This document shows, piece by piece, positions 25,067 to 32,968 of a DNA stretch of 34,436 bases (position 1 is the stretch's first letter; each line of letters begins with the position of its first letter). The position numbers and the translations under genes are program-made. The DNA lies in contig JAJAZD010000195.1 in the NCBI GenBank assembly GCA_026785945.1, positions 1 through 34,436 of the forward strand. The letters run 5' to 3'. The stretch comes from Pseudonocardia sp. (GTDB lineage Bacteria > Actinomycetota > Actinomycetes > Mycobacteriales > Pseudonocardiaceae). Under the pieces are notes generated by a model that did no database searches, had not been told where the DNA came from, and saw only the letters and a list, made by a program, of their open reading frames with translations.

Positions 25067-25478
25067 CCTAGATGAGTGATTCCGTGAGGTTGGTGTTCAG
25101 CGGTCGTCGACGACCGGTGTTCGTTCTGCGGTGACGTCGAGTGCCCAGTTGCGCCTGATACCTGTGGCCAGGGCGAGGAGGCGTTGGGGCGGCTGACTCA
25201 CGACTCGACACGACGCCCGTGCTCCCCGTCCGCGGCGACACCCCCCGTCGAACGGGGGCACCGACCCGCGGCAGGGAGTACCACCGGAGAACGGGGGCAT
25301 GCCAGAGGTCCCCCCGGTCACGGGCGCCGGCCCGACGGGACGGGACCGGACACCCCGGCCATCCAGTCCCTGCGACGACAGGCGCACCGCGACAGCGCAT
25401 CCTTGTCCGATGACCGGCGTCGTGACAGCGAGGCCGCGACACGCCCTCATACGATCTTCACGGAATCAACCACCTAGG
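25067..25478. mobile_element. Degenerate IS remnant (IS5-like ends)
   Basis: The two ends are inverted: inward from the left, CCTAGATGAGTGATTCCGTGA (25067-25087); inward from the right on the complement, CCTAGGTGGTTGATTCCGTGA (25478-25458). The core TGATTCCGTGA is identical. CTAG at 25068-25071 and 25474-25477 would be a 4-bp target duplication, as in the IS5 group. Inside, the minus strand encodes SQPPQRLLALATGIRRNWAL ending at a TGA at 25097, 25 bases from the end, which resembles the C terminus of IS5/IS982-type transposases (QRLLALAA.IWHNW). Only ~0.4 kb remains, so the element is internally deleted and non-autonomous. Confidence 0.65.
25097..25202 (-). pseudogene. Transposase C-terminal fragment
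   Basis: The frame ending at 25097 encodes about 35 residues including PPQRLLALATGIRRNWALDV. That pattern is the usual end of IS5/IS982-type DDE transposases (from memory). No DDE residues or upstream catalytic domain are visible; the frame upstream within the element has no recognisable homology. Confidence 0.5.
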
Positions 25479-25750
25479 GTGGCCGGGGCCGCCGTGCTCG
25501 TGCTGGTGTCCACCGCACCGCGCTGTTCTTCGCCCCGTGGACTGGTGCCATCCCCTGCGGCCGGCCGCTCGGTGACCCGGTGTGCGCCCTTGGGTGCGCC
25601 CAGCCAGTGGTCCTACTGGGTGCCCGCGGCAGCGTCCAGCTCGCTGGTGGTCCCGGTGCCCAGCGCCGTGGTCGCGACCGCCGAGGTGAGTGCCTCGGGC
25701 TCGGAGTCCTGCCCGCCGATGACCCGGCTCCGGTCGACCGGGATCTCGCG
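25466..25750 (-). pseudogene. Degraded gene tail with an internal stop
   Basis: One minus-strand frame from about 25750 to a TGA at 25466 has almost exclusively G/C third positions in its first 43 codons (IPVDRSRVIGGQDSEPEALT...), typical of coding DNA here. It hits a TAG at 25613-25615, then continues in the same frame as WLGAPKGAHRVTERPAAGDG until it ends inside the IS terminal repeat. No start is available, because the DehI-family gene ends immediately upstream. I do not recognise the family. It looks like the truncated 3' end of a lost gene. Confidence 0.35.
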
Positions 25751-25751
25751 G

Positions 25752-26642
25752 CTATGGCACGGGGAACGGGGACGCGGACGCGACGTCGCTGCCGTCGAGG
25801 GCCTGCGTGCAGCGCACCATGTCGATGGTCACGTCGAGGATGAACCGCTGGAACAGGAAGAGCAGGCCGGTGATCGCGGCCACCTCGGCGTCGGAGCACA
25901 CCGCGAGCGCGGCGTCCGGCGCGAGGCCCGCGATTGCGGGCAGGTCGCCGACCTGCTCGCGGGCCCGGGTGAGCAGCGCCTGCGCGGTGGCCTCGTAGGG
26001 GGCGGTGCGCACCACCGGCGCCAGGATGTCGTCCAGGGCGACCTGCAGGAAGTCGGGCCAGTTGGCGAGCACCCGGAAGTCGCTGGACGGCCCGTGGTGC
26101 AGGTGCATGTCGGTGACCCGGCGCAGCAGCCCGCCGACGCGCGGCGAGACGTCGCGGGGATCGACCATGCTCAGCGCCGCCATCCCGGCCGGGGGGCCGG
26201 GGGGCACCGTGTCCTCCAGGGCGGCCACCGCGCCGGCCCCGCCGCTGGCCCGACCCTGAATGCCCTCGCACCACGCCGTGATCAGCAGCAGGTACTTGGC
26301 GTTGCCGTAGTTCAGTGCGCGCAGCGCCTCCCGGACCTCGTCCACTCGACTCTCGACGAAACCCAGCCCGGCCAGCCGTGGCCGCGGGTCGGGCGGGTCA
26401 TCGCCGGGCAGGATCGCCATCGCGCGCAGCTCGTCGGCGCACCGCTCCAGGTGGCGGGTGGCGAAGGTGGTCCGGGACACCCGCCAGGCCGCGGGCACGA
26501 AGCCGCCGAAGACGGCGAGACTGCGCGCCGCGAACATCACCCAGGGCACCCGCAGCACCGCCTGCATGTCCTCGTAGCTGCCCCGCAGCTCCCCGCGCGC
26601 GTCGGCGAACTCGACCTGCGGGAACTTCGGCCCGCCGCTCAT
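25752..26642 (-). CDS. DehI-family (group I) 2-haloacid dehalogenase-like protein
   Basis: A 296-residue all-helical protein resembling the DehI/D,L-DEX family, which hydrolyses 2-haloalkanoic acids by direct water attack on both enantiomers. The N-terminal half has FADARGELRGSYEDMQAVLRVP and YGNAKYLLLITAW (112-124). The second half has SDFRVLANWPDFLQVALDD, in which Asp188 sits where the catalytic Asp189 of DehI is expected (from memory). Many family members are of unproven activity, so substrate remains open. ATG at 26642 is the only good start; a GGGG stretch lies upstream. A broken type II haloacid dehalogenase lies next door on the other strand. Confidence 0.7.
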   Translation of the reverse strand: MSGGPKFPQVEFADARGELRGSYEDMQAVLRVPWVMFAARSLAVFGGFVPAAWRVSRTTFATRHLERCADELRAMAILPGDDPPDPRPRLAGLGFVESRVDEVREALRALNYGNAKYLLLITAWCEGIQGRASGGAGAVAALEDTVPPGPPAGMAALSMVDPRDVSPRVGGLLRRVTDMHLHHGPSSDFRVLANWPDFLQVALDDILAPVVRTAPYEATAQALLTRAREQVGDLPAIAGLAPDAALAVCSDAEVAAITGLLFLFQRFILDVTIDMVRCTQALDGSDVASASPFPVP

Positions 26643-26852
26643 CGGCGCGACCCCGTCGCGCGCTGCTCCGCTCTGTCATTACCGCGCTGGTGCTGGGTCA
26701 TCCTGCGATTGTGCCTCCGTCCCCTCGGCGATGATCAGTCGGCCACGGGCCGGTCGCCGGCAGCGGCGTCGGGTCCCCGCCGGGTGGCAGTTCGTGCTGC
26801 GCCCGCATCGCGTCACCGCGAGACTGCCGCAGTCGAGAAGGAGAGGTCCACC

Positions 26853-27264
26853 ATGTCAGCACACTGCCCCGGAGACTCCGGCGTTCGACGTCGTCGAGAC
26901 GTTGATCTCGCTGGAGCGTGCGGGTGATCGGCGCCGGGCGGCTCACCGATGACGACGTGAGCCACGTCCTCGACGGGTTCGCCACGTTGCCTGCCCAGCC
27001 GGACGCCGAACCGGCCATGCGGGCCCTCGCCGACACCGGTGTCTCCATGGTGGTGGCCCGGAGCAACGGGGCCCAGAAGAGCACGGAGGCGTTCCTGGAC
27101 CGCAGCGGTCTGGACCGTTCGTCGACGACGTGATCAGCGTGGCCGACGTCGGGAAGTGGAAGCCGCCGCCCAAGATGTACCGGTACGCGCTGGACCGCAT
27201 CGGCCGGCCGGCGGGTGATGTCGCGCTGGTCGCCGCGGGGCTCGTCGCCCTGCCCGAGACCTGA
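26853..27264 (+). pseudogene. Broken type II (HAD) haloacid dehalogenase
   Basis: AAGGAGAGG precedes ATG at 26853, and homology to L-2-haloacid dehalogenases continues through three frames. FDVVETLISLE carries the nucleophile Asp motif (from 26884, one base out of frame with the ATG). Next comes LTDDDVSHVLDGFATLPAQPDAEPAMRAL with SNGA and STEAFLDRSGLDR (26918-27118). Then FVDDVISVADVGKWKPPPKM with the motif III Lys and IGRPAGDVALVAA, ending at 27264. About 60-70 codons between the first and second pieces are missing (cap domain), and the final WD motif with the acidic motif IV is lost. It is therefore non-functional. Confidence 0.85.
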
Positions 27265-27407
27265 GATCCACCGGCTGTCGAGGACGGGCTCCGCGGTCTC
27301 GAGCAGCACTGCGAGGCCGGCGCGGCGCTGGGGGAATCAAACCGGCGGCGGCCGGGTTGCCTGCCCGCACGTACGGCACGTGAGCCGAGTCCTGCGGAGA
27401 GGTGACG

Positions 27408-28847
27408 ATGGGCGTGCTGGAACGGTTGCGTCGATGGGGGCGCGCCACGCGGCCCACCGATCCCGAGTTCACCGCGGCGATGGCCCGGCGGTGGGCGGAG
27501 CTGCCGGAGACCGTGCGGACACCCGGCCAGGCGCTCGGCCGGTTCGCGGTCGGTTGCGAGGGCACCCACGGGGTGTTCCCGGCCTGCGACCTGGCCTGCA
27601 CCCCGTGTTACCACTCGCGCGACGCCAACCGGGTGCGGGTGGACGGCGCGCACACCCGGGAGCAGGTCGACGCGCAGATGTCGGTCCTGCGCCGGCTGCG
27701 GGGTCCGCGGGCGCACGCCCAGCTGATCGGCGGAGAGGTGACACTGCTGCCTCCCGACGACCACGCCGCGACGTTGCTGATCATGCGTGCGCACGGCCGC
27801 GAGCCGATGAGCATGACCCACGGCGACATCGACGACGACTACCTCGACCGCCTCGTTCTCGGCCCGGACGGACGGCGCCGCCTGCACCGGGTGTCGTTCG
27901 CGGGCCACTTCGACTCGATGATGTTCGGGCGTCGCGGGATCCCCCGCCCGCCGGACGAGGCCTCGTTGCACCCGTACCGGCGGCAGTTCGTCGCCCGGTT
28001 CGAGCGGCTGAGCCGGGAGCACGGGGTGCGCTCGTTCCTGGCCCACAACATGACCGTCACCCCGGCCAATGTCAGCGAGGTGGCCGAGGTCGTGCGGGCC
28101 GTCGGGCCGATGGGTTTCGGGATGCTGTCGTTCCAGCCCGCCGCCTACGTCGGCGACGACCGGCGCTGGCACGGGGACTTCCGCGGCGCGGACGTCGGCC
28201 CGGACGCCGTGTGGGCGCAGATCGAGAGTGGCGCCGGGCAGCGGCTGGACTACCGGATCGTGGAGAACGGTGACGTCCGCTGCAACCGCACGGCATACGG
28301 CTTCTACCTGGGAGATCGCTGGTATCCGCTGCTCGACGGCGCCGATCCCCGCGACCTGGCCACCCGCGACGCGGTCTTCGCGCACCTGTCCGGGATCGGG
28401 TTCGCCGCCACGCCGGTGCCGGCGCTCGTGGTCAAGCTGGCGCGGGTGCTGGCGCGCCACCCCGGGCTGCTGGCGGTCGCGGCCGGCTGGTTGGCCCGCA
28501 CGCTGCGCCGGGTCGGGGCCCGGTCGCTGCTGCGCACGGTGGCGAGCCGGTCGTGGCCGCGGCCGGTCACCTTCGTGATGCACCAGTTCATGGACGCCGC
28601 CGCCGTCGAGCCGGCCTGGGCGATGATGCAGCGCGGCGAGACCGCGGACGACCCCCGGCTGCGCGAGACCCAGGAGCGCCTCGCCGCGTGCCATTATGCG
28701 ATGGGGCACCCGGACACCGGGACCCTCGTCCCGGCGTGCGTGCAGCACGGCGTGCTCGACCCCGCGGCGAACGCCGCGCTGCGGCGGCTGCTGCCGATCG
28801 TCGAGGCCCGGCGCACGATCACCGGCACCCGGACGGAGAAGACATGA
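27408..28847 (+). CDS. Radical SAM protein of unknown reaction
   Basis: A 479-residue radical SAM enzyme. The [4Fe-4S]-binding CX3CX2C motif is Cys60, Cys64 and Cys67 in ACDLACTPCYHS, and the SAM-binding GGE motif is at 108-110 in LIGGEVTLLP. The C-terminal ~150 residues are helical and basic (LARVLARHPGLLAVAAGWLARTLRR) and may lie on the membrane; conserved Cys residues near the end (AACHYAMGH, VPACVQHG) could bind an extra cluster or metal (inference). ATG at 27408 has GGAGAGG 5 bases upstream, better than GTG at 27402. It overlaps the next gene by four bases. An inverted CACGT-N5-ACGTG (27368-27382) lies upstream and may be an operator. Confidence 0.88.
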   Translation: MGVLERLRRWGRATRPTDPEFTAAMARRWAELPETVRTPGQALGRFAVGCEGTHGVFPACDLACTPCYHSRDANRVRVDGAHTREQVDAQMSVLRRLRGPRAHAQLIGGEVTLLPPDDHAATLLIMRAHGREPMSMTHGDIDDDYLDRLVLGPDGRRRLHRVSFAGHFDSMMFGRRGIPRPPDEASLHPYRRQFVARFERLSREHGVRSFLAHNMTVTPANVSEVAEVVRAVGPMGFGMLSFQPAAYVGDDRRWHGDFRGADVGPDAVWAQIESGAGQRLDYRIVENGDVRCNRTAYGFYLGDRWYPLLDGADPRDLATRDAVFAHLSGIGFAATPVPALVVKLARVLARHPGLLAVAAGWLARTLRRVGARSLLRTVASRSWPRPVTFVMHQFMDAAAVEPAWAMMQRGETADDPRLRETQERLAACHYAMGHPDTGTLVPACVQHGVLDPAANAALRRLLPIVEARRTITGTRTEKT

Positions 28848-30283
28848 GCCCGGTCGTCGTGCCCGCCGTGGAGGGCGGGGTGTGGGACCTGCTGGTGATC
28901 GGCGGCGGGGCCGCCGGGCTCGTCGGGGCCCGGACCGCGGCGTCGTTCGGGGCGTCGGTGCTGCTGGTCGAGCGGGAGCGCACCGGTGGGGACTGCCTGT
29001 GGACGGGCTGCGTGCCCAGCAAGGCACTGCTCGCGGCCGCGTCCCTGGCGGCCGACGCCCGCGGCGCCGGGCGGCTCGGGGTGCACGTCGAGCGCGTGCG
29101 GGTCGACTTCGCGGAGGTCATGGCCCACGTGCGCGCCGCGATCACCACCATCGAGCCCGTGGACTCCGCCGACGCCCTGCGCGCGGTGGGCGTGCAGGTC
29201 GCCATCGGCACCGCCCGGTTCACCGGCCCGGCCACGGCGGACGTCGGGGGTACGCCGGTCCGGTTCCGGCAGGCGTTGGTCGCCACCGGCTCCGATCCCC
29301 TGGTACCACCCGTCCCCGGCCTGCGGGACGCATCGCCGTTGACCAGCGACACCGTGTGGGACCTCACCGGGCTCCCCGCGCGGCTGGTGGTGCTCGGCGG
29401 CGGCACGATCGGCTGCGAACTCGGCCAGGCCTTCGCCCGGCTCGGGTCGTCGGTGACGGTCGTCGAAGCGGCCGGGCGACTGCTGGGCGCCGAGGACGCC
29501 GACGCGTCGGCGCTGGTCACCGAGGCGTTGCGCCGCGACGGGGCCACGGTGCTCACCGGTGCACCGGTCACAGCGGTGCACGGCGGCCAGGTCGTGCTCG
29601 AGGACGGGCGGCGGGTCCCGGCCGACACGATCCTGGTCGCGCTGGGCCGCCGGCCCGACACCCGCGGTCTCGACCTCCATGCCGCCGGGATCGAGGTCGA
29701 CGACCGGGGGCACGTCGTCGTGAATGCCGCGTTGCGCACCACCTGTCGCCGAGTGTGGGCCGCGGGCGACGTCACCGGGCATCCGCAGTTCACGCACGTC
29801 GCGGGGGTGCACGGCTCCACCGCGGCCAGCAACGCCGTGCTGGGGCTGCGCCGTCGCGCCGAGGTCGGCGCGATCCCGCGGGTGACCTACACCTCGCCGG
29901 AGGTCGCGGCCGTCGGCGTCGGCGCCGGCGCTCCGGGTGTCACGGTCCGCACCGTGGGCCACGACGAGGTGGACCGCGCCGTCGCGGAGGGCCGCACCGC
30001 AGGGTTCGCCCGGCTGGTCACCGACCGCCGCGGGCGGCTCGTCGGCGCGACGGTGGTGGGCCCGCGGGCGGGGGAGACCCTCGCCGAGCTGACCCTGGCC
30101 GTGCGCCGGGGCCTGCGCGCGCAGGACCTGGCCTCGACGATGCACCCGTACCCGACCTTCGGCGACGGCCCGTGGAACGCCGCGATCGCCGACGTCCGCG
30201 CCCGGCTCACCGCCCCGGCCGCCAGAGGGGCCATCGGGGTCCTGTCCGCGGCCCGGCGGCGGTGGCTCGACGCGCGGGGCTGA
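28844..30283 (+). CDS. FAD-dependent pyridine nucleotide-disulfide oxidoreductase (Lpd/MerA-like)
   Basis: A 479-residue class I flavin disulfide reductase. FAD fold: DLLVIGGGAAGLVGAR (15-30). Redox-active disulfide: Cys51 and Cys56 in GGDCLWTGCVPSK. NAD(P) fold: LVVLGGGTIGCELGQAFARLG. Second FAD motif: VWAAGDVTG. The C-terminal interface region reads HPYPTFGDGPWNA; classical members have HPxxxE with a catalytic His-Glu pair, and the Glu appears absent. No MerA C-terminal CC is present. The natural substrate is unknown; the tight overlap with the radical SAM gene suggests they act together. Its stop is only 7 bases from the convergent phosphatidyltransferase stop. Confidence 0.9.
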   Translation: MSPVVVPAVEGGVWDLLVIGGGAAGLVGARTAASFGASVLLVERERTGGDCLWTGCVPSKALLAAASLAADARGAGRLGVHVERVRVDFAEVMAHVRAAITTIEPVDSADALRAVGVQVAIGTARFTGPATADVGGTPVRFRQALVATGSDPLVPPVPGLRDASPLTSDTVWDLTGLPARLVVLGGGTIGCELGQAFARLGSSVTVVEAAGRLLGAEDADASALVTEALRRDGATVLTGAPVTAVHGGQVVLEDGRRVPADTILVALGRRPDTRGLDLHAAGIEVDDRGHVVVNAALRTTCRRVWAAGDVTGHPQFTHVAGVHGSTAASNAVLGLRRRAEVGAIPRVTYTSPEVAAVGVGAGAPGVTVRTVGHDEVDRAVAEGRTAGFARLVTDRRGRLVGATVVGPRAGETLAELTLAVRRGLRAQDLASTMHPYPTFGDGPWNAAIADVRARLTAPAARGAIGVLSAARRRWLDARG

Positions 30284-30290
30284 TGGGGCG

Positions 30291-30902
30291 TCACCGTAGG
30301 GCGCGATGCCCGGCCACGATGCGCTGGGCGGCACCGAGCCCGACCACCGCGGCCCAGACCACCGCGATCTGCGGGGCCCAGAACGGCGCCACGAGCCAGA
30401 GCGTGTGCACCGCGATCGTCTCTGCGCCCTCGGCGATGCCGCCGAGGAACGACAGGGACCGCCCGTCGTCGCGGGTGCGTCCCGCGCGCTCGGCGATCGA
30501 GGAGAACGCGAGGAACGCCGTGCCGTTGACATAGTAGGCCAGCAGCACCAGCAGGAACGGCCACAGCGGGCCATCGGAGCCGATCCCCACGCCGACGACG
30601 GTGGCGCCATAGACGGTGAAGTCCGCGGTGATGTCGAAGAACCCGCCCGCCCCGGCGTCGCCGACGTCCCGGGCGCGGCGGCGGCGGGCGAGCGGGCCGT
30701 CGAGACCGTCGGCGAGCCGGGAGGCCAGCCACAGCACGATCGACGCGGTCCACCATCCGGTCGCGGCGGCAGCGGCGCTGCCCAGACCGAGCACCAGCCC
30801 GGCGGCGGTGAGCCGGTCCGGGGTGATCCATCCGATGTCCAGGGCGGTGGCGGCGCGCTCCAGCGGGCGTTCCAGTGCCCGGCGCAGCGGGGCGTCGAAC
30901 AT
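30291..30902 (-). CDS. CDP-alcohol phosphatidyltransferase family membrane protein (YnjF-like)
   Basis: A 203-residue membrane enzyme with about five to six hydrophobic helices. The CDP-OH-PT motif D-xx-DG-xx-AR-x(n)-G-xxx-D-xxx-D is complete: D65, D68, G69, A72, R73, G86, D90 and D94. Members transfer a phospho-alcohol from a CDP-linked donor to another alcohol using these Asp residues and Mg2+/Mn2+. Acceptor and donor are unknown. E. coli ynjF encodes this family beside ynjBCD, which is the main reason to compare this region with the ynj locus. Its ATG (30902) shares one base with the TGA of the upstream TVP38-like gene (TGATG), so translation is coupled. Confidence 0.88.
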   Translation of the reverse strand: MFDAPLRRALERPLERAATALDIGWITPDRLTAAGLVLGLGSAAAAATGWWTASIVLWLASRLADGLDGPLARRRRARDVGDAGAGGFFDITADFTVYGATVVGVGIGSDGPLWPFLLVLLAYYVNGTAFLAFSSIAERAGRTRDDGRSLSFLGGIAEGAETIAVHTLWLVAPFWAPQIAVVWAAVVGLGAAQRIVAGHRALR

Positions 30903-31555
30903 CAGTCCGGCACCGCCGGGAGGTTCCCGCGTCGCCGCCGGTTCGCCACCAGCCCGAGCACGGTGAGCACGGCCAGCCCGCCGACGCCGAGCACGAACGG
31001 CGCCGACCCGGGGGTGGCCCCGAAGGCGCCGATCGTGACGTACGCGGCGACGCCCGGCAGGATCCCGACGGCCGTGCCCAGCAGGTAGTCCCGCGGTCGC
31101 ACCGCGCTGAGCCCGCAGGCGTAGCTCAACGCCGTGAACGGGAGCAGCGGCACCAGCCGGACCCCGATGACCGCGAGCAGGCCCCGGCGGCGCAGCAGCG
31201 CGTCGAGCTTGCGCAACCGCGCGTTGTCGATGTCGGCGACGGCGTCGCGGCCGAGTAGCCGGGCCAGGGCGAAGGCGGTTCCGGCGCCCACCGTCGCGCC
31301 GCCCAGCACCACGACCACGCCCAGCGGCAGCCCGAACAGCACCCCCGCGGTGATGCTGAGGACCGAGGCGGGCGCGGGGGTGAGCGCCAGCGCGGCGTAG
31401 CCGGTGGCGTAGAGCAGCGGCGCCGCCCAGCCGGCGCGCTCGACCCCCGCGCGGATCTCCTCGATCGGGGGGATCCCGACGATCAGCGCGACGGCGATCC
31501 CGGCTCCGACGACGGCTGCCAGCAGCAACGGCCGGATCCACCACTTCCCGCGCAC
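30902..31555 (-). CDS. TVP38/TMEM64 (VTT/DedA-like) family membrane protein
   Basis: A 217-residue integral membrane protein. The VTT-domain pattern is clear: LTPAPASVLSITAGVLFGLPLGVVVVLGGATVGAGTAFALARLLGRD, then RLVPLLPFTALSYACGLS and LLGTAVGILPGVAAYVTIGA. About five hydrophobic helices including re-entrant loops are expected; family members act in lipid scrambling or transport or in membrane homeostasis. GTG at 31555 has GGAGAGG 5 bases upstream, and the long frame extending to 33019 opposite the binding protein is rejected. It is first in a two-gene unit with the phosphatidyltransferase, and divergent from the ABC importer across 174 bases. Confidence 0.88.
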   Translation of the reverse strand: MRGKWWIRPLLLAAVVGAGIAVALIVGIPPIEEIRAGVERAGWAAPLLYATGYAALALTPAPASVLSITAGVLFGLPLGVVVVLGGATVGAGTAFALARLLGRDAVADIDNARLRKLDALLRRRGLLAVIGVRLVPLLPFTALSYACGLSAVRPRDYLLGTAVGILPGVAAYVTIGAFGATPGSAPFVLGVGGLAVLTVLGLVANRRRRGNLPAVPD

Positions 31556-31729
31556 GCGATCCTCTCCGAACCGGCCACCCGCCGGGTCGCAGCGGTAACC
31601 CCGCCCGGCCCGGCGATCTTCCACGAATTCTGCCGAACGGGGAATCGGACACCGGACGGCCGGGTTCCCCCGGCGCCCACAGCACCCCGATGCCGCCCGA
31701 TCCCGACGACGCTCCGCTGGAGAACGCCT

Positions 31730-32968
31730 GTGCGCCGCCCGCTGGCCCGCCTGACCGTGCTGTGCCTCGCGTCCGCGCTCGTGCTGGCCGCCTGTGGCAC
31801 GGATGCGGACACCGCCGCCCCGCTGCCCGATCCGGCGGACTGGACGTCGGTGACCGAGGCCGCCAGGGGGCAGACCCTCGATTGGTACATGTTCAACGGC
31901 GACGAGGCGGTCAACTCCTTCGTCGAGGGTTACCTGACGCGGCGCCTGGCCGACGAGTACGGGGTGCGGCTCAACGTCGTGGGCGTCGCCGACACCGCGG
32001 ACGCGGTGAACAAGGTGCTCGCCGAGCAGCAGGCCGGGCGCACAGGCGACGGCGCCGTCGACGCGATCTGGCTCAACGGGGAGAACTTCGCCACCGGCAA
32101 GCAGGCCGGGCTGTGGTACTGCGGATACCCCGAGGCCCTGCCCAACGCGCAGTACGTCGATTTCGACGACCCCTCGGTGGCCGGTGACTTCGGGGTACCC
32201 GTCGAGGGGTGTGAGTCGGCCTGGCAGCGGGCCGACTCGGCGCTGGTCTACGACAGTGCCCGGCTCGGCGAGGCCGACGTCGCGTCGCTGACCGCGCTGA
32301 GCGACTGGGCGCGAGCCAACCCGGGCCTGCTCGCCTACCCGGCCGTGCCGGACTTCACCGGTTCCATGGTCGTGCGGACGTTCCTCTACGACACTGTCGG
32401 TAACCCCGCCACGCTCGCCGGGGCCTTCGACCAGGCGAGGTTCGCCCCGCTCGCCGACGAGCTGTGGGCGCGGCTGAACGCGCTGGAGCCCGCGCTGTGG
32501 CGCGGCGGAGAGACCTACCCCACGAGCCAGGACGCGGTCGAGCAGCTCTACGCGGGCGGTGAGATCGCCGCCTACTACACCTACGGCCCGGGCACGGTGG
32601 CGACGAAGGTCGCCGACGGCGTCTACCCGGCCAGCACCCGCGAGGCCGTGCCGTCGGTCGGCAACATCGGCAACGTCTCGAACATCGCGATCCCGGCGAA
32701 CTCGCCGGACCGGGCGGCGGCGCTGGTGCTGGCGAACCTGCTCCAGGACCCGGCCGGCCAGCTGGAGTTCTACTCCTCCGCCGGCATCTACCCGGCGATC
32801 GACGTCGAGCGGACGACCCCCGAGGTGCAGCAGCGCTTCGCCGCGGTCCAGGCCGGGCCGTCGGTGCTGCCGCTCGACGAGCTGACCGCGCGCTCGCTGC
32901 CCGAGCTGGACGCGGGCTACGTCACCGCGATCGAGGACGGCTGGACCGCGAACGTGCTGCAACGGTGA
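31730..32968 (+). CDS. ABC transporter substrate-binding lipoprotein (YnjB-like)
   Basis: A 412-residue extracytoplasmic binding protein. The signal peptide ends in a lipobox, LVLAAC, with the lipidated Cys22. The mature part has TLDWYMFNGDEAVNSFV, VDAIWLNGENFATGKQAGL (closely like the 'IWxNGENF' stretch of E. coli YnjB, from memory), AYYTYGPGTVATKVADG and NIGNVSNIAIPANSPDRAAA. Its length fits the iron/putrescine/sulfate-type family of larger binding proteins. GTG at 31730 has GGAG 7 bases upstream. The next gene overlaps its stop by four bases. Ligand unknown. Confidence 0.88.
   Translation: MRRPLARLTVLCLASALVLAACGTDADTAAPLPDPADWTSVTEAARGQTLDWYMFNGDEAVNSFVEGYLTRRLADEYGVRLNVVGVADTADAVNKVLAEQQAGRTGDGAVDAIWLNGENFATGKQAGLWYCGYPEALPNAQYVDFDDPSVAGDFGVPVEGCESAWQRADSALVYDSARLGEADVASLTALSDWARANPGLLAYPAVPDFTGSMVVRTFLYDTVGNPATLAGAFDQARFAPLADELWARLNALEPALWRGGETYPTSQDAVEQLYAGGEIAAYYTYGPGTVATKVADGVYPASTREAVPSVGNIGNVSNIAIPANSPDRAAALVLANLLQDPAGQLEFYSSAGIYPAIDVERTTPEVQQRFAAVQAGPSVLPLDELTARSLPELDAGYVTAIEDGWTANVLQR

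Noticed and set aside
26943-29027. 694-codon minus-strand open frame
   Set aside because: Antisense to the radical SAM gene with its CX3CX2C and GGE motifs; composition is typical of a shadow.
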